Source: Methylacidiphilales bacterium
GTDB lineage: Bacteria; Verrucomicrobiota; Verrucomicrobiia; Methylacidiphilales; UBA1321
Length of the DNA: 64,000 nucleotides
Assembly (NCBI GenBank): GCA_026225555.1
Contig: JAMFSY010000111.1
Span: 1 to 64,000 of the forward strand
Reading direction: 5' to 3'
Part shown: in pieces, positions 18,061 through 26,038 of the stretch
Layout: each line of letters opens with the position of its first letter
How positions within the stretch are numbered: position 1 is the first letter of the stretch
Made by a program: the position numbers and the translations under genes
Notes under the pieces: generated by a model
What the model saw: the letters and a program-made list of their open reading frames with translations, nothing else
Database searches by the model: none
What the model was told of the DNA's origin: nothing

Positions 18061-18094
18061 AAGGTAGGGACGGCAGTCCCCTGCCGTCCGACTT
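18061..18094 (+). repeat. stop-codon-abutting hairpin repeat, copy 1
   Basis: AAGGTAGGGACGGCAG, then TCCC, then CTGCCGTCC followed by GACTT. A 9-bp perfect palindrome (GGACGGCAG/CTGCCGTCC). It begins at the base after the ribF stop codon TAA. There is no T-run after it, so it is not a standard intrinsic terminator. A near-identical copy follows the DUF72 gene at 63.07 kb. Confidence 0.85.
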
Positions 18095-18180
18095 CGTCAG
18101 TGCTGCGAAGAGTTCGCAACCCAGTCCGTGACACAACCGCCGTAGACCTGCGCAACGGAGGATGGTAGACTCGCAAGCCC

Positions 18181-18858
18181 ATGAGAACCGTCCGCCTTTC
18201 CGCCAGCCTTCTCGCTGCCGATCTCGGCAGAATCGAGGACGAGGTCAAACGATTGGAAGAGGCCCAGGTCGACAGCATCCACCTGGACGTCATGGACGGC
18301 CATTTCGTGCCCTACTTCGCGCTCGGGCCGGACGTCGTGCAGGCTGTGCGCAAAATGACGCGCTTGCCGCTCGAAGTTCACCTCATGATCCAGCAACCGG
18401 ATCGCTACGCGCAGTCGTTCATCGAGGCGGGCGCGGATCTTTTGATCGTGCACCTGGAATCCTACCATGACCCGAAGCGGACGATCGCCTTGATCCAGGA
18501 AATGGGTTGCCGTTGTGGCCTCGCGATCAATCCGATGACGCTGGTGGAAAACACCTACTCGCTTTTAAAAACCACGGACCAGTTGCTTTGCATGTCGGTG
18601 AATCCCGGCTTCATGGGCCAGCCTTTCATCATCGAAGTGCTGGAAAAAGTACGCGTGGCCCGGGCCTTCCGCGACAAGCATCACCTTCATTTCGACATCT
18701 CCATCGATGGCGGCGTGACGGACGAAACCGTGGGCCCCTGCGTCACTGCCGGGGCGAACCAGGTGGTCGTAGGCCGGCCGATCCTGTCGCCGAAAGACGC
18801 CAGCGAGGCGACCCGTCTGCTGCGCGCCCGCGCCAACGAAGTCGGAGCGGGCGGCTAG
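18181..18858 (+). CDS. rpe: ribulose-phosphate 3-epimerase
   Basis: 225 aa TIM-barrel enzyme of the pentose phosphate pathway, interconverting ribulose-5-P and xylulose-5-P. Motifs seen: SASLLAADLGRIEDE at the N-terminus, HLDVMDGHFVPYFALGPD (metal-binding His/Asp), LLIVHLES, SVNPGFMGQPF and the second catalytic Asp in ISIDGGVTDETVG. It would feed xylulose-5-phosphate made by the xylA/xylB pair 30 kb away into central metabolism. It is preceded by 120 bases containing the hairpin repeat. Confidence 0.95.
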   Translation: MRTVRLSASLLAADLGRIEDEVKRLEEAQVDSIHLDVMDGHFVPYFALGPDVVQAVRKMTRLPLEVHLMIQQPDRYAQSFIEAGADLLIVHLESYHDPKRTIALIQEMGCRCGLAINPMTLVENTYSLLKTTDQLLCMSVNPGFMGQPFIIEVLEKVRVARAFRDKHHLHFDISIDGGVTDETVGPCVTAGANQVVVGRPILSPKDASEATRLLRARANEVGAGG

Positions 18859-18875
18859 CTGCTCTCTTTTCGCGA

Positions 18876-19520
18876 CTAGTAGTCGATCTGCGACGAGATG
18901 ATCTTGCCCACGAGGCCGTAGGCCTTGGCTTCCTCGGCGCTCATCCAGAAATTACGATCGGTATCGCGCTCGATCTTCTCCTCTGTCTGGCCGGTCTGGA
19001 CGGAAAAGATCCGGTTGAGACGGGAACGCATCTTCAGAATCTCCTCGGCTTCGATGCTGATGTCGGAGGCCTGGCCGCCGACGCCGCCGCTGGGCTGGTG
19101 GAGCATGAAGCGGGTGTTGGGCAGCGAGTAACGATCTTCTATCGGCACGGCGACATAGATCAGCGCGCCCGCGCTGGCAACCCAGCCGGTGCCCAGGATT
19201 TTCACCTTCGGCTTCACGAAGCGGAGCATGTCGTGGATGGTATCGCCCGCCTCCACATGGCCGCCTTGGGAATTGATGATCAGCTTGATCGGATCGTCGT
19301 TGAGCGCGGAAAGCAGAATGAGCTTCTCGCAAACCTCGCGGGCCGACTTCTGGCTGATCTCGCCAAAAAGAAGGATGGTGCGGGTCTCGAGGAATTTTTC
19401 CTCGAGCTTCGACTTGGGCTCCTTTTCCTTCTTATCTTTTTCTTTCTCTTCAGGAGCGTCTTCGCGGAACCGGGGCTGATAGGGCAGAAAATCCATAGCG
19501 GGAAACATACTGGGTCTCAT
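18876..19520 (-). CDS. clpP: ClpP-family serine protease with charged N-terminal extension
   Basis: About 214 aa from ATG 19520; several Met codons at the N-terminus make the exact start uncertain, and the TTG at 19532 is also possible. The catalytic triad is intact: Ser in VASAGALI, His in [10 protein letters not shown] and Asp in [14 protein letters not shown]. The oligomerisation and substrate core ([15 protein letters not shown]) is conserved. The unusual part is a very charged stretch at residues ~20-40 ([19 protein letters not shown]) before the protease fold. No clpX or tig is adjacent, so this may be a paralogue rather than the main ClpP. Confidence 0.88.
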   Translation of the reverse strand: MRPSMFPAMDFLPYQPRFREDAPEEKEKDKKEKEPKSKLEEKFLETRTILLFGEISQKSAREVCEKLILLSALNDDPIKLIINSQGGHVEAGDTIHDMLRFVKPKVKILGTGWVASAGALIYVAVPIEDRYSLPNTRFMLHQPSGGVGGQASDISIEAEEILKMRSRLNRIFSVQTGQTEEKIERDTDRNFWMSAEEAKAYGLVGKIISSQIDY

Positions 19521-19572
19521 GAAGCGCAGCAAGTGCTGTCATTCCCCGAGTGGCAGCACCTGATTTATCGAC

Positions 19573-19602
19573 GGACGCGAAGGGACTCGCGTCCCTACCT
19601 TA
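19573..19602 (-). repeat. stop-codon-abutting hairpin repeat, copy 2
   Basis: Read on the minus strand it is TAAGGTAGGGACGCGA, then GTCCCT, then TCGCGTCC. The TAA is the stop codon of the M32 carboxypeptidase gene. The stem sequence differs from copy 1, but both arms changed together (GGACGCGA/TCGCGTCC against GGACGGCAG/CTGCCGTCC), which argues that base pairing is maintained. Confidence 0.8.
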
Positions 19603-21099
19603 GGTGAGGCCGTACTTCGCCTTGAGGTAATCGAGGAAGTAAGTCGCCCGGAGCGGTTCGCCGGTGGCCCGCTGGATCAATTCGCCCGGCGAATAGCGGC
19701 GGCCATGCCGATGGATATTGTCCTGGAGCCAGCGAAGCAGAGGCGCGTAGTTAGCCTGTTGTAAATCGGCTTCCAGCCCCGGCACCTGCCGCAGCGCCGC
19801 CGCGAAAAGTTGCGCCGCATTCAGCGTACCCAGGGTGTAGGTCGGGAAATAGCCGATCAACCCAAGCGACCAGTGCGTATCCTGCAGGCAACCACGCGCG
19901 TCGTCCGGCACGGGAATCTGGAAAAGCTCCTCAAAGCGGGCGTTCCAAGCCTCGGGCAAATCGGCCACGGCGAGATCACCCGACACGAGCCGCTGCTCGA
20001 TTTCGTACCGCAGGACGATATGGAGATTGTAAGTCGCCTCGTCGGCCTCGACCCGGATATGCGAGGGCTTCACGCGATTGACCAGCAGCCAGAATTCCTC
20101 CAGCGGCAAACCGTCCAGCGCGGGGAATTGCTCCCGCACGATCGGGTACCAATGCCGCCAGAATTCGGGGCTGCGGCCGACTTGATTTTCCCAGAGGCGC
20201 GATTGCGATTCATGAATGCCGAGGGAGAGAAACGTCCCGAGCGGCGTGCCGAAATGTTCGACCGGCAGGCCCTGCGTATAGAGCCCATGCCCGGCCTCAT
20301 GCATCACGCCAAAAAGCGAGCTGGTGAAATCGGCCTCGTGGTACCGCGTAGTCAGGCGGCAATCGCGCGGTCCCATCTCCGTGCAAAAAGGATGTACCGT
20401 CGTATCGATCCGGCCCGCTTCGAAATCGAAGCCCATGGCGGCGGCGACGCGCCAGTTAAGGGCCTGCTGGCCAGCAATCGGATAATTTCCCTCGAGCCGC
20501 GCCGGATCGACCACGCCGGTGATTTTTTGCAGGCGTGGCAGCAGGGGTGTGAGCGCCTTTTGCAGGTCGGCGAAGACGGGGTTGAGCTCGGCCACGCGAG
20601 CGCCGGGCTCGTAACCTTCGAGCAAGCCATCGTAGGCGCACGTGTTGTAGCCCCACGCTTCGGCCTGCTCGCGAACGAGCGCGAGAATCTTTTCCAGCCA
20701 AGGCGCGAATCCGGCAAAATTGGATTCCCGGCGCGCCTCCATCCAGGCTTCGCGGGAAAGCGAAGTGGTCCGCGCCAGTTCCTCCACGAGTCGTCCGGGC
20801 AACCGGGTCGCGCGATCATAATCCCGCCGCCATTCGCGCACGTTGGCCGCGCGCACCGCGGTCTCCTCTTCATCCGCGCATGGCGGCAGATGGTCCTCGC
20901 ACGATTTGATCCAGTCGCCCACCTCGGGCGCGGTGCTCAAGCGATGGGTCAGGCCCGCGAGCTGCCCCATCTGTTCGGCGCGGTAGGCGCCCGCCTTCGG
21001 CGGCATGTAGGTCTCCTGGTCCCAGCCCAGCAGGCTGGCCATGCTGTTGAAACCCGCGACTTCGCGAGAGCGTTGCTGGAGAGATTCGTAGGGAGTCAT
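19600..21099 (-). CDS. M32 family carboxypeptidase (Taq-type)
   Basis: 499 aa, normal for the family. A cytosolic metallocarboxypeptidase releasing C-terminal residues. The zinc motif HEAGHGLYTQG (HExxH) is present, with GIHESQSRLWENQVGRS supplying the third ligand and RVEADEATYNLHIVLRYEIE downstream, all family blocks. No signal peptide. Its stop codon TAA forms the first bases of a hairpin repeat. Its start lies 144 bases from the divergent luxE-like gene. Confidence 0.95.
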   Translation of the reverse strand: MTPYESLQQRSREVAGFNSMASLLGWDQETYMPPKAGAYRAEQMGQLAGLTHRLSTAPEVGDWIKSCEDHLPPCADEEETAVRAANVREWRRDYDRATRLPGRLVEELARTTSLSREAWMEARRESNFAGFAPWLEKILALVREQAEAWGYNTCAYDGLLEGYEPGARVAELNPVFADLQKALTPLLPRLQKITGVVDPARLEGNYPIAGQQALNWRVAAAMGFDFEAGRIDTTVHPFCTEMGPRDCRLTTRYHEADFTSSLFGVMHEAGHGLYTQGLPVEHFGTPLGTFLSLGIHESQSRLWENQVGRSPEFWRHWYPIVREQFPALDGLPLEEFWLLVNRVKPSHIRVEADEATYNLHIVLRYEIEQRLVSGDLAVADLPEAWNARFEELFQIPVPDDARGCLQDTHWSLGLIGYFPTYTLGTLNAAQLFAAALRQVPGLEADLQQANYAPLLRWLQDNIHRHGRRYSPGELIQRATGEPLRATYFLDYLKAKYGLT

Positions 21100-21111
21100 G
21101 AGGAATTACTT

Positions 21112-21129
21112 TTGACGGAATTGACGGAA
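21112..21129. repeat. tandem 9-base direct repeat in divergent promoter region
   Basis: TTGACGGAA occurs twice back to back between the carboxypeptidase and the luxE-like gene; a third partial copy (ACGGAA) follows 9 bases later. Head-to-tail half-sites like this can be operator sites. I cannot tell which gene, if either, it serves. Confidence 0.45.
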
Positions 21130-21180
21130 TGCCAAACGGAATCAGCAGATTTTTTTCACGGTCGGAACGCGGGAACGGTT

Positions 21181-21209
21181 TGGACAGGATTTACCCGGCT
21201 ACCTAGTAT
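21181..21209 (+). promoter_or_regulatory. possible sigma-70 promoter for luxE-luxC
   Basis: TGGACA (5 of 6 to the -35 consensus), a 17-base spacer, and TAGTAT (4 of 6 to the -10 consensus). It lies 34 bases before the ATG at 21244, the only reasonable promoter-like spacing I see in this gap. Confidence 0.4.
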
Positions 21210-21243
21210 ATAAGAGACGGGCCGTTTTTCATCCGTGTTTACC

Positions 21244-22335
21244 ATGCTTCTTCAACCTGACTTTTCCCAGCCCGCTTCACGCCGAGCATGGACCCGGCGC
21301 TTGCTCGCTCCTCTCGACGACGCGGCTTGGGAAGAGCTGGCGGGGGAACTCTTCGCCTGGCAATTCGCGCGGGTGCCAGCCTACCGGCGGTTGTCCTTGG
21401 GTCATGGCGTGAGGCCGAGGAATCTCTCTTCCTGGCGTGAGATTCCCGCCATGCCCCAGCAGCTTTTCAAGCTGGAAAATCTCTTCAGCCACGGCGAGCT
21501 GAAGCCTGGCGCGATCTACGAAACGAGCGGCACCACGACCGGGCAACCCGGACGCCAGCATCTCTTGCACACCGATATTTATCGCGCGATCTCCACCGAG
21601 GGAGCTCGACGCGCGGGACTTTTCGCGGGCGAACCGCAGCTTCATTTTCTGACGCCTTCACCCGCGGAAGCGCCGCATTCCTCACTCGGCGCCATGTTCG
21701 GTTTCTGGCAAAGAGCCTCCAGGCAAAGCGGCCCACGCTTCTGGGCGCGGAAGGGCTCGTTCCATTTTGACAACTTCCGGAAAACATTGCTCGCCCATGT
21801 TAAGGCAGGCCATCCCATTGCCGTGTCGGGAACCGCTTTCAGCTTCGTGCATCTTCTCGAAGCCTGGGAGGGCCTGCCGCCCTTGCGCCTGCCCAAAGGG
21901 AGTTGGTTGCTCGAAACCGGCGGCTTCAAAGGCCGCAGCCGCGAAGTGCCCAAGGCCGAACTCTACGCCGGGATGTCGCGGCTTTTTACCGTGCCTGATC
22001 AAGCGATTTGGAATGAGTACGGGATGAGCGAACTTTCCAGCCAGGCTTATGCGCGGGGCACTTCGGGCCTGCACCAGACGCCACCGTGGGCGCGGGTCCT
22101 GGTCTGCGATCCGGCCACCGGTCGCGAGGTGCGCATCGGCCAGCGCGGTCTGGTGCGCTGGATCGATCTGGCGAACACCGATTCGGTGCTGGCCCTGCAA
22201 ACGCTCGATCTCGCCGAACGGACCGCGACCGGTTTTCGACTGATCGGTCGCATGGCGAAGACGGAGCCTCGCGGATGTTCCCTTAGCGCGGAGGATTTGG
22301 CCGCGCGGCCCACGCCTGCTATTCCCGCTCACTGA
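21244..22335 (+). CDS. LuxE-like acyl-protein synthetase
   Basis: 363 aa from ATG 21244 (the track uses a GTG three codons earlier). LuxE activates a fatty acid as acyl-AMP and passes it to LuxC. Family features include LFKLENLFSHGELKPGAIYETSGTTTGQPGR, whose SGTTTG loop is the ATP-binding motif, and WNEYGMSELSSQAYARG, the adenylation-type E-GMSE motif. It ends 1 base before the LuxC-like gene, so the two are one transcript. No luciferase genes luxA/luxB or luxD are nearby. Plausible roles are aldehyde, alcohol or wax/lipid-glycan synthesis rather than light; that part is inference. Confidence 0.85.
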   Translation: MLLQPDFSQPASRRAWTRRLLAPLDDAAWEELAGELFAWQFARVPAYRRLSLGHGVRPRNLSSWREIPAMPQQLFKLENLFSHGELKPGAIYETSGTTTGQPGRQHLLHTDIYRAISTEGARRAGLFAGEPQLHFLTPSPAEAPHSSLGAMFGFWQRASRQSGPRFWARKGSFHFDNFRKTLLAHVKAGHPIAVSGTAFSFVHLLEAWEGLPPLRLPKGSWLLETGGFKGRSREVPKAELYAGMSRLFTVPDQAIWNEYGMSELSSQAYARGTSGLHQTPPWARVLVCDPATGREVRIGQRGLVRWIDLANTDSVLALQTLDLAERTATGFRLIGRMAKTEPRGCSLSAEDLAARPTPAIPAH

Positions 22336-22336
22336 T

Positions 22337-23419
22337 ATGACCACTCGCCAGCGCCTTGATCTTCTCGCCCGCGCTTATCCGCGGTTGTTTCCGCGCGTGG
22401 AGTTGCAGCGGCTATTGCGAACACAGCTCGGCGCTATCGATGCGCTGGACGGCTGGATCCAGCGCGACGGCGGGCGCGTTCGGGCCCGCGCCCCGAAGAT
22501 CATCTATCATATTTGCGCGGGCAACCTCGCCGTCTCCGCCTGGACGAGCCTCGCCCAGGGGCTTCTGCTTGGGGCGCGTAACGTGATGAAGCTTCCCGGT
22601 GAACGCGAAGACGCGACGACCACGCGGGAAATTCTCGCATTCATTCGCGGCCTGCCCGCGGCTTTGCGGCGGCTGGTGGAAACGCATCGCGCCATCGACG
22701 ATAAGCTCTTTGCCCAGGCCGATGTCATCGTCGCTTTCGGCTCGGATGCCACGATGGAAAGCCTGCGCACCCGCACGCGTTGGGACCAGAAGTTCATCGC
22801 GCATGGCCATGCGGTCAGCCTGCTCTGGATCACCGATCCGGATCGCCTGACCATGCGACAGGCAGGCGCGTGCGCCGTCGATGTTCTCACCTACGATCAA
22901 CTTGGCTGTCTTTCACCTCAAGCCATCTACATCCCGGCCCGGACCGATATTCTCTTACTCGGCGGCAAACTTAGCGCGGCGTTGGAAAAGGAGTGGGTCA
23001 AGATTCCGTCGAAACCCGCGCGCCCGCTTTCCGTTACGGCCCGCATCTCCGAAGCGCGCGACATCGCGCTGGCCATGGGGCACCGTCTCTGGCTTCCGCC
23101 CAAAAAACATTTCGGCTGGACGGTAATCCACGATCCCAGCCCCACCTTTCGCCCGTCGCCCCTGCACGGCGTGATCTATCTGCGACAGGCAACGGAAGCG
23201 CAATTGCGGGCGGCACTTTCGCCCATCGCCCATCGCATCTCCACGGTCGGTATGGTGGGAAAAACGTCCTCGCGTTTGGAGAGCCTCTTTCTTAGCCTCG
23301 GCGTTTCTCGCTTTTGCGCGGCCGGACATATGCAATTTCCACCTCTCACCTGGCATCACGATGGCCACGCCCCCCTGGCCGAAATGGTCACGTGGGTCGA
23401 TGCCGAGCCCAGCGCATGA
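22337..23419 (+). CDS. LuxC-like acyl-CoA/acyl-protein reductase
   Basis: 360 aa; LuxC reduces activated fatty acid to aldehyde with NADPH. The active-site cysteine is in TYDQLGCLSPQAIYI, matching the family QxxCSSPQ region. The Rossmann/ALDH-like entry is IIYHICAGNLAVSAWTSLAQG, and NVMKLPGERED is also conserved. Shorter than Photobacterium LuxC (~480 aa), mostly at the N-terminus. It follows luxE by 1 base and its stop overlaps the next start (ATGA), so all three genes are translationally coupled. Confidence 0.87.
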   Translation: MTTRQRLDLLARAYPRLFPRVELQRLLRTQLGAIDALDGWIQRDGGRVRARAPKIIYHICAGNLAVSAWTSLAQGLLLGARNVMKLPGEREDATTTREILAFIRGLPAALRRLVETHRAIDDKLFAQADVIVAFGSDATMESLRTRTRWDQKFIAHGHAVSLLWITDPDRLTMRQAGACAVDVLTYDQLGCLSPQAIYIPARTDILLLGGKLSAALEKEWVKIPSKPARPLSVTARISEARDIALAMGHRLWLPPKKHFGWTVIHDPSPTFRPSPLHGVIYLRQATEAQLRAALSPIAHRISTVGMVGKTSSRLESLFLSLGVSRFCAAGHMQFPPLTWHHDGHAPLAEMVTWVDAEPSA

Positions 23420-24576
23420 TGGACACGGCACGCAAGCAGACGCGCCTGCGCTGGGCGGCGTGGGGCTTCTGGTTTCTCATCCTCCTGGTCATCTGCGGCG
23501 ACGTCGCGCGGCGTCCGATCAAGCATAACACCACCCCGGTCTATCGCCTCGCCGTGCAGCAGTGGTGGGCCGGAACGGACCCCTACTCGCAACGTAATCA
23601 CGACGGGTTCCTCTACTTGCCGCAAGCCGCTTTTCTCTTCACGCCCTTTACGTGGGGCCCTTATCTTCTCGGTGAATTCCTCTGGCGCATCGCGGTCTTC
23701 GGGCTGTTCGCCTATGCGTTGATTCGTTTGCAGGAGTTCTTTCTTTCCCGGCGCGATCCCGCTCCGGAAAAAACTTTTCTGATCCTCTCGCTGCTGGCGG
23801 TGCCCAGCGCCATGGCCAGCCTGCGCAACGCGCAGTTCGATCTGCCGCTGGCCGCGCTCTTTATTCTCGGCACGGCAGAGATAGGGCTCGGTCGCTGGAA
23901 CCGCGCGGCGGCGTGGCTATGTCTGGCGCTCGCGCTCAAACCACTCGCCGTGGTGCCGCTGCTGCTTTTCGGCGCGCTTTATTGGAAGCTCATTCCCCGT
24001 CTTGTCATCGGCTTGCTGATCGTTTTCGCGCTGCCATTTCTGCATTGGAATCCCGCCTTCGTCGCGCACGAATATGTCCGGTGCGCGCAGACGCTCATGT
24101 GGGCTACGGGAGCCAACGAACCCCGCTACAGCGATCTGGGCGCGCTGCTCGAGCACGTGAAGATTTCTTCCCCCTATGCCTGGAGAACGGTGGGCCGCGT
24201 CATCTTCGCCGCAGTTTATCTCGGACTGGGCGCGATGGCCGTGCGGCGCTTAAGCCGGATCGATGCGGCCTGGACGATTGGGGCACTCAGCGCCGATTAC
24301 CTGATGCTCTTCAACCCGCGCACGGAAACCTGCTCGTACGTTTTTCTCGGGCCGTTCGTGGCCGCCCTGGCCCTTTGGTATGCGCGCGGGCCGGAGCGGG
24401 GCTGGCTAAGTTTCGCGTTGGGTTGCGCGGCGCTTGGTTTTGCCTGTGATGCCATTCCCCTCATCCACGGGCTGACGGATCGCTGGCTTAAGCCGCTGCT
24501 GGCTTTGTTCTTTTTACCGGCGCTGATTCATTTTATTTTCAGGCCGCGCTTGGAACCGGAGCCATGCCTTCCGTAA
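23416..24576 (+). CDS. GT87/DUF2029-type integral membrane glycosyltransferase
   Basis: 386 aa from ATG 23416, which overlaps the LuxC stop as ATGA; the 34 extra N-terminal residues in the track belong to another reading of luxC. About ten hydrophobic helices are visible. Near the N-terminus NTTPVYRLAVQQWWAGTDPYS gives the acidic DPY motif typical of GT87 polyprenyl-phosphate-mannose-dependent transferases; NAQFDLPLAAL and ALALKPLAVVPLLLF are further family blocks. Coupling to a fatty-acid reductase pair suggests a lipid-sugar or glycolipid product, by inference only. Confidence 0.8.
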   Translation: MMDTARKQTRLRWAAWGFWFLILLVICGDVARRPIKHNTTPVYRLAVQQWWAGTDPYSQRNHDGFLYLPQAAFLFTPFTWGPYLLGEFLWRIAVFGLFAYALIRLQEFFLSRRDPAPEKTFLILSLLAVPSAMASLRNAQFDLPLAALFILGTAEIGLGRWNRAAAWLCLALALKPLAVVPLLLFGALYWKLIPRLVIGLLIVFALPFLHWNPAFVAHEYVRCAQTLMWATGANEPRYSDLGALLEHVKISSPYAWRTVGRVIFAAVYLGLGAMAVRRLSRIDAAWTIGALSADYLMLFNPRTETCSYVFLGPFVAALALWYARGPERGWLSFALGCAALGFACDAIPLIHGLTDRWLKPLLALFFLPALIHFIFRPRLEPEPCLP

Positions 24577-24600
24577 CCTTTACCCCAACGCCAACGTCTT

Positions 24601-25623
24601 ATGTTACAGATGGGGAGCCGATCCGTTTTGTTGTTGTGCTGGCTGCTTTTCTTCGGCTTCGCGCCCGGGTCGTGGGTCCGAAGCGCCCCCGTCGGCGCTG
24701 ATCCGGGCAACACTCCCATGGTGACCGATCTCAACAAGCTGGCCGTGCCCGGGCGCTATCGGGCGACCATCAAGTCGGGCGACTATTGGCGGAAGTTCAT
24801 CTTTGTCACCCCGAAGAAATTCAAGGTGGGAGAACCCCTGCCGATCGTCTTTTTCTTTCACGGCGCGGGCGGCACCTCCGAGCAGGCTTTTCTGACTTAC
24901 GGCTGGGCGCAGAAGGCCGACACGGAAAGTTTTTTCGCCGTTTTCCCGGAAGGCCTGGGAGCGAAACCGACGAAGCCCGGCAACTTCGCGCTCAATCCCA
25001 ATGTCTGGCGCGATGGGCGGGCCAGCATGCCGGGACAGGATGTCGATGACGTTCAGTTTTTTGAGGACCTGCTGACCAAGCTGCAATTCTGCGTGGCCAT
25101 CGATCCCAAGCGAATTTTCATCACCGGCTTTTCCAACGGCGCGGGCATGACCTTCACCCTGGGCGCGCGTTTCTCCGACCGCATCGCGGCCATCGCGCCC
25201 GTCTCCTCGCAAAGCTTCGTGCAGACGGACACGCTGCTCCGTCCGGTGCCGCTCTACTTTCTGGCCAGCACTGCCGACCCGCTCGTTCCCTATCGGGGTG
25301 GCACGGTGACGTTGCCCTGGGGTTCCGTCGTCACACATCCCCCCGTGCAGGAGAGCCTCGATCAATGGCTGCATTTGGACAAATGCGCGGCCCAACCCCA
25401 AACGCTCCATGATGCGAACGGCGTGCTGACCGTGAGTTACGGATCGGATCCCAAGCACACCGAGATTCTCTTCACGACCATCGAGAGCAACGGCCATCAC
25501 TGGCCGGGCACGGTGGAACCATTACCGGAAAGCATCGCCGGCCCTTCGCGCGATCCCTTCCACGCCACCGATGCGATCTGGGATTTTTTCAAGGCGCATC
25601 CGATCAAGGGCGAGAAGGATTAG
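24601..25623 (+). CDS. secreted CE1/PHB-depolymerase-like esterase
   Basis: 340 aa with an N-terminal signal peptide (RSVLLLCWLLFFGFAPGSWVRSAP), so it is exported. An alpha/beta hydrolase fold with the nucleophile elbow ITGFSNGAGMTF (GxSxG). The acid is probably Asp in STADPLVPY and the His in ESNGHHWPG. This pattern matches the feruloyl-esterase/polyhydroxybutyrate depolymerase group (LpqC-like). Substrates could be plant-cell-wall acyl esters or extracellular PHB; the 3-hydroxybutyrate operon 10 kb away makes the second tempting but unproven. Confidence 0.82.
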   Translation: MLQMGSRSVLLLCWLLFFGFAPGSWVRSAPVGADPGNTPMVTDLNKLAVPGRYRATIKSGDYWRKFIFVTPKKFKVGEPLPIVFFFHGAGGTSEQAFLTYGWAQKADTESFFAVFPEGLGAKPTKPGNFALNPNVWRDGRASMPGQDVDDVQFFEDLLTKLQFCVAIDPKRIFITGFSNGAGMTFTLGARFSDRIAAIAPVSSQSFVQTDTLLRPVPLYFLASTADPLVPYRGGTVTLPWGSVVTHPPVQESLDQWLHLDKCAAQPQTLHDANGVLTVSYGSDPKHTEILFTTIESNGHHWPGTVEPLPESIAGPSRDPFHATDAIWDFFKAHPIKGEKD

Positions 25624-25685
25624 AGGTTGGTCTGCCACGATCGGATTTGCGCTTGGAAGGGACCATCCGTCCCCTATCTTAAGAT

Positions 25686-25961
25686 ATGGCCCTGAGAATT
25701 ATTCCGGAGGAGATGGAAAGGATGTTGAACGAATATCATCCTCCCCGCGACCCGCGCGCCGCCTGGCGCTTGCTTCTTCTGGGCATCTTCATGTCAGCAG
25801 CCGCGGCCCTTTTCACCGCCTTATTTGTCTTGGGAATTTTATCCCGGATGGAAGCTTTTTTTCTCGTGCTCCTGCCCGCAGGAATTGGTTTCGCCTTAAC
25901 TGCTTTTAGAAAGCCCGTTCGCCAGCCGGCCGTCAAACATCGAAGTCTTCATTCGATTTGA
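25686..25961 (+). CDS. small two-helix membrane protein
   Basis: 91 aa. Residues ~29-48 (LLLLGIFMSAAAALFTALFVLG) and ~55-72 (FFLVLLPAGIGFALTAF) are predicted membrane helices. The N-terminus is acidic/Pro-rich (PEEMERMLNEYHPPRDP) and the C-terminal tail basic, consistent with a cytoplasmic tail by the positive-inside rule. I do not recognise a family. It lies between a secreted esterase and RNase R, not clearly in an operon. A divergent copy of the hairpin repeat sits just before its start. Confidence 0.6.
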   Translation: MALRIIPEEMERMLNEYHPPRDPRAAWRLLLLGIFMSAAAALFTALFVLGILSRMEAFFLVLLPAGIGFALTAFRKPVRQPAVKHRSLHSI

Positions 25962-26038
25962 ATTCCCCTTCTTCGACGCCAGCGGGCCACACGACGCAGC
26001 CTCGACATCGTGCCTCCCTCATGCGCTAATATCTCTCC

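Noticed and set aside
18061-18094. Repeat as intrinsic terminator of ribF
   Set aside because: Stem is good but no T-run follows on either strand.
21244-23419. Bioluminescence (lux) operon
   Set aside because: Only luxE- and luxC-like genes; no luxA, luxB or luxD in the window.
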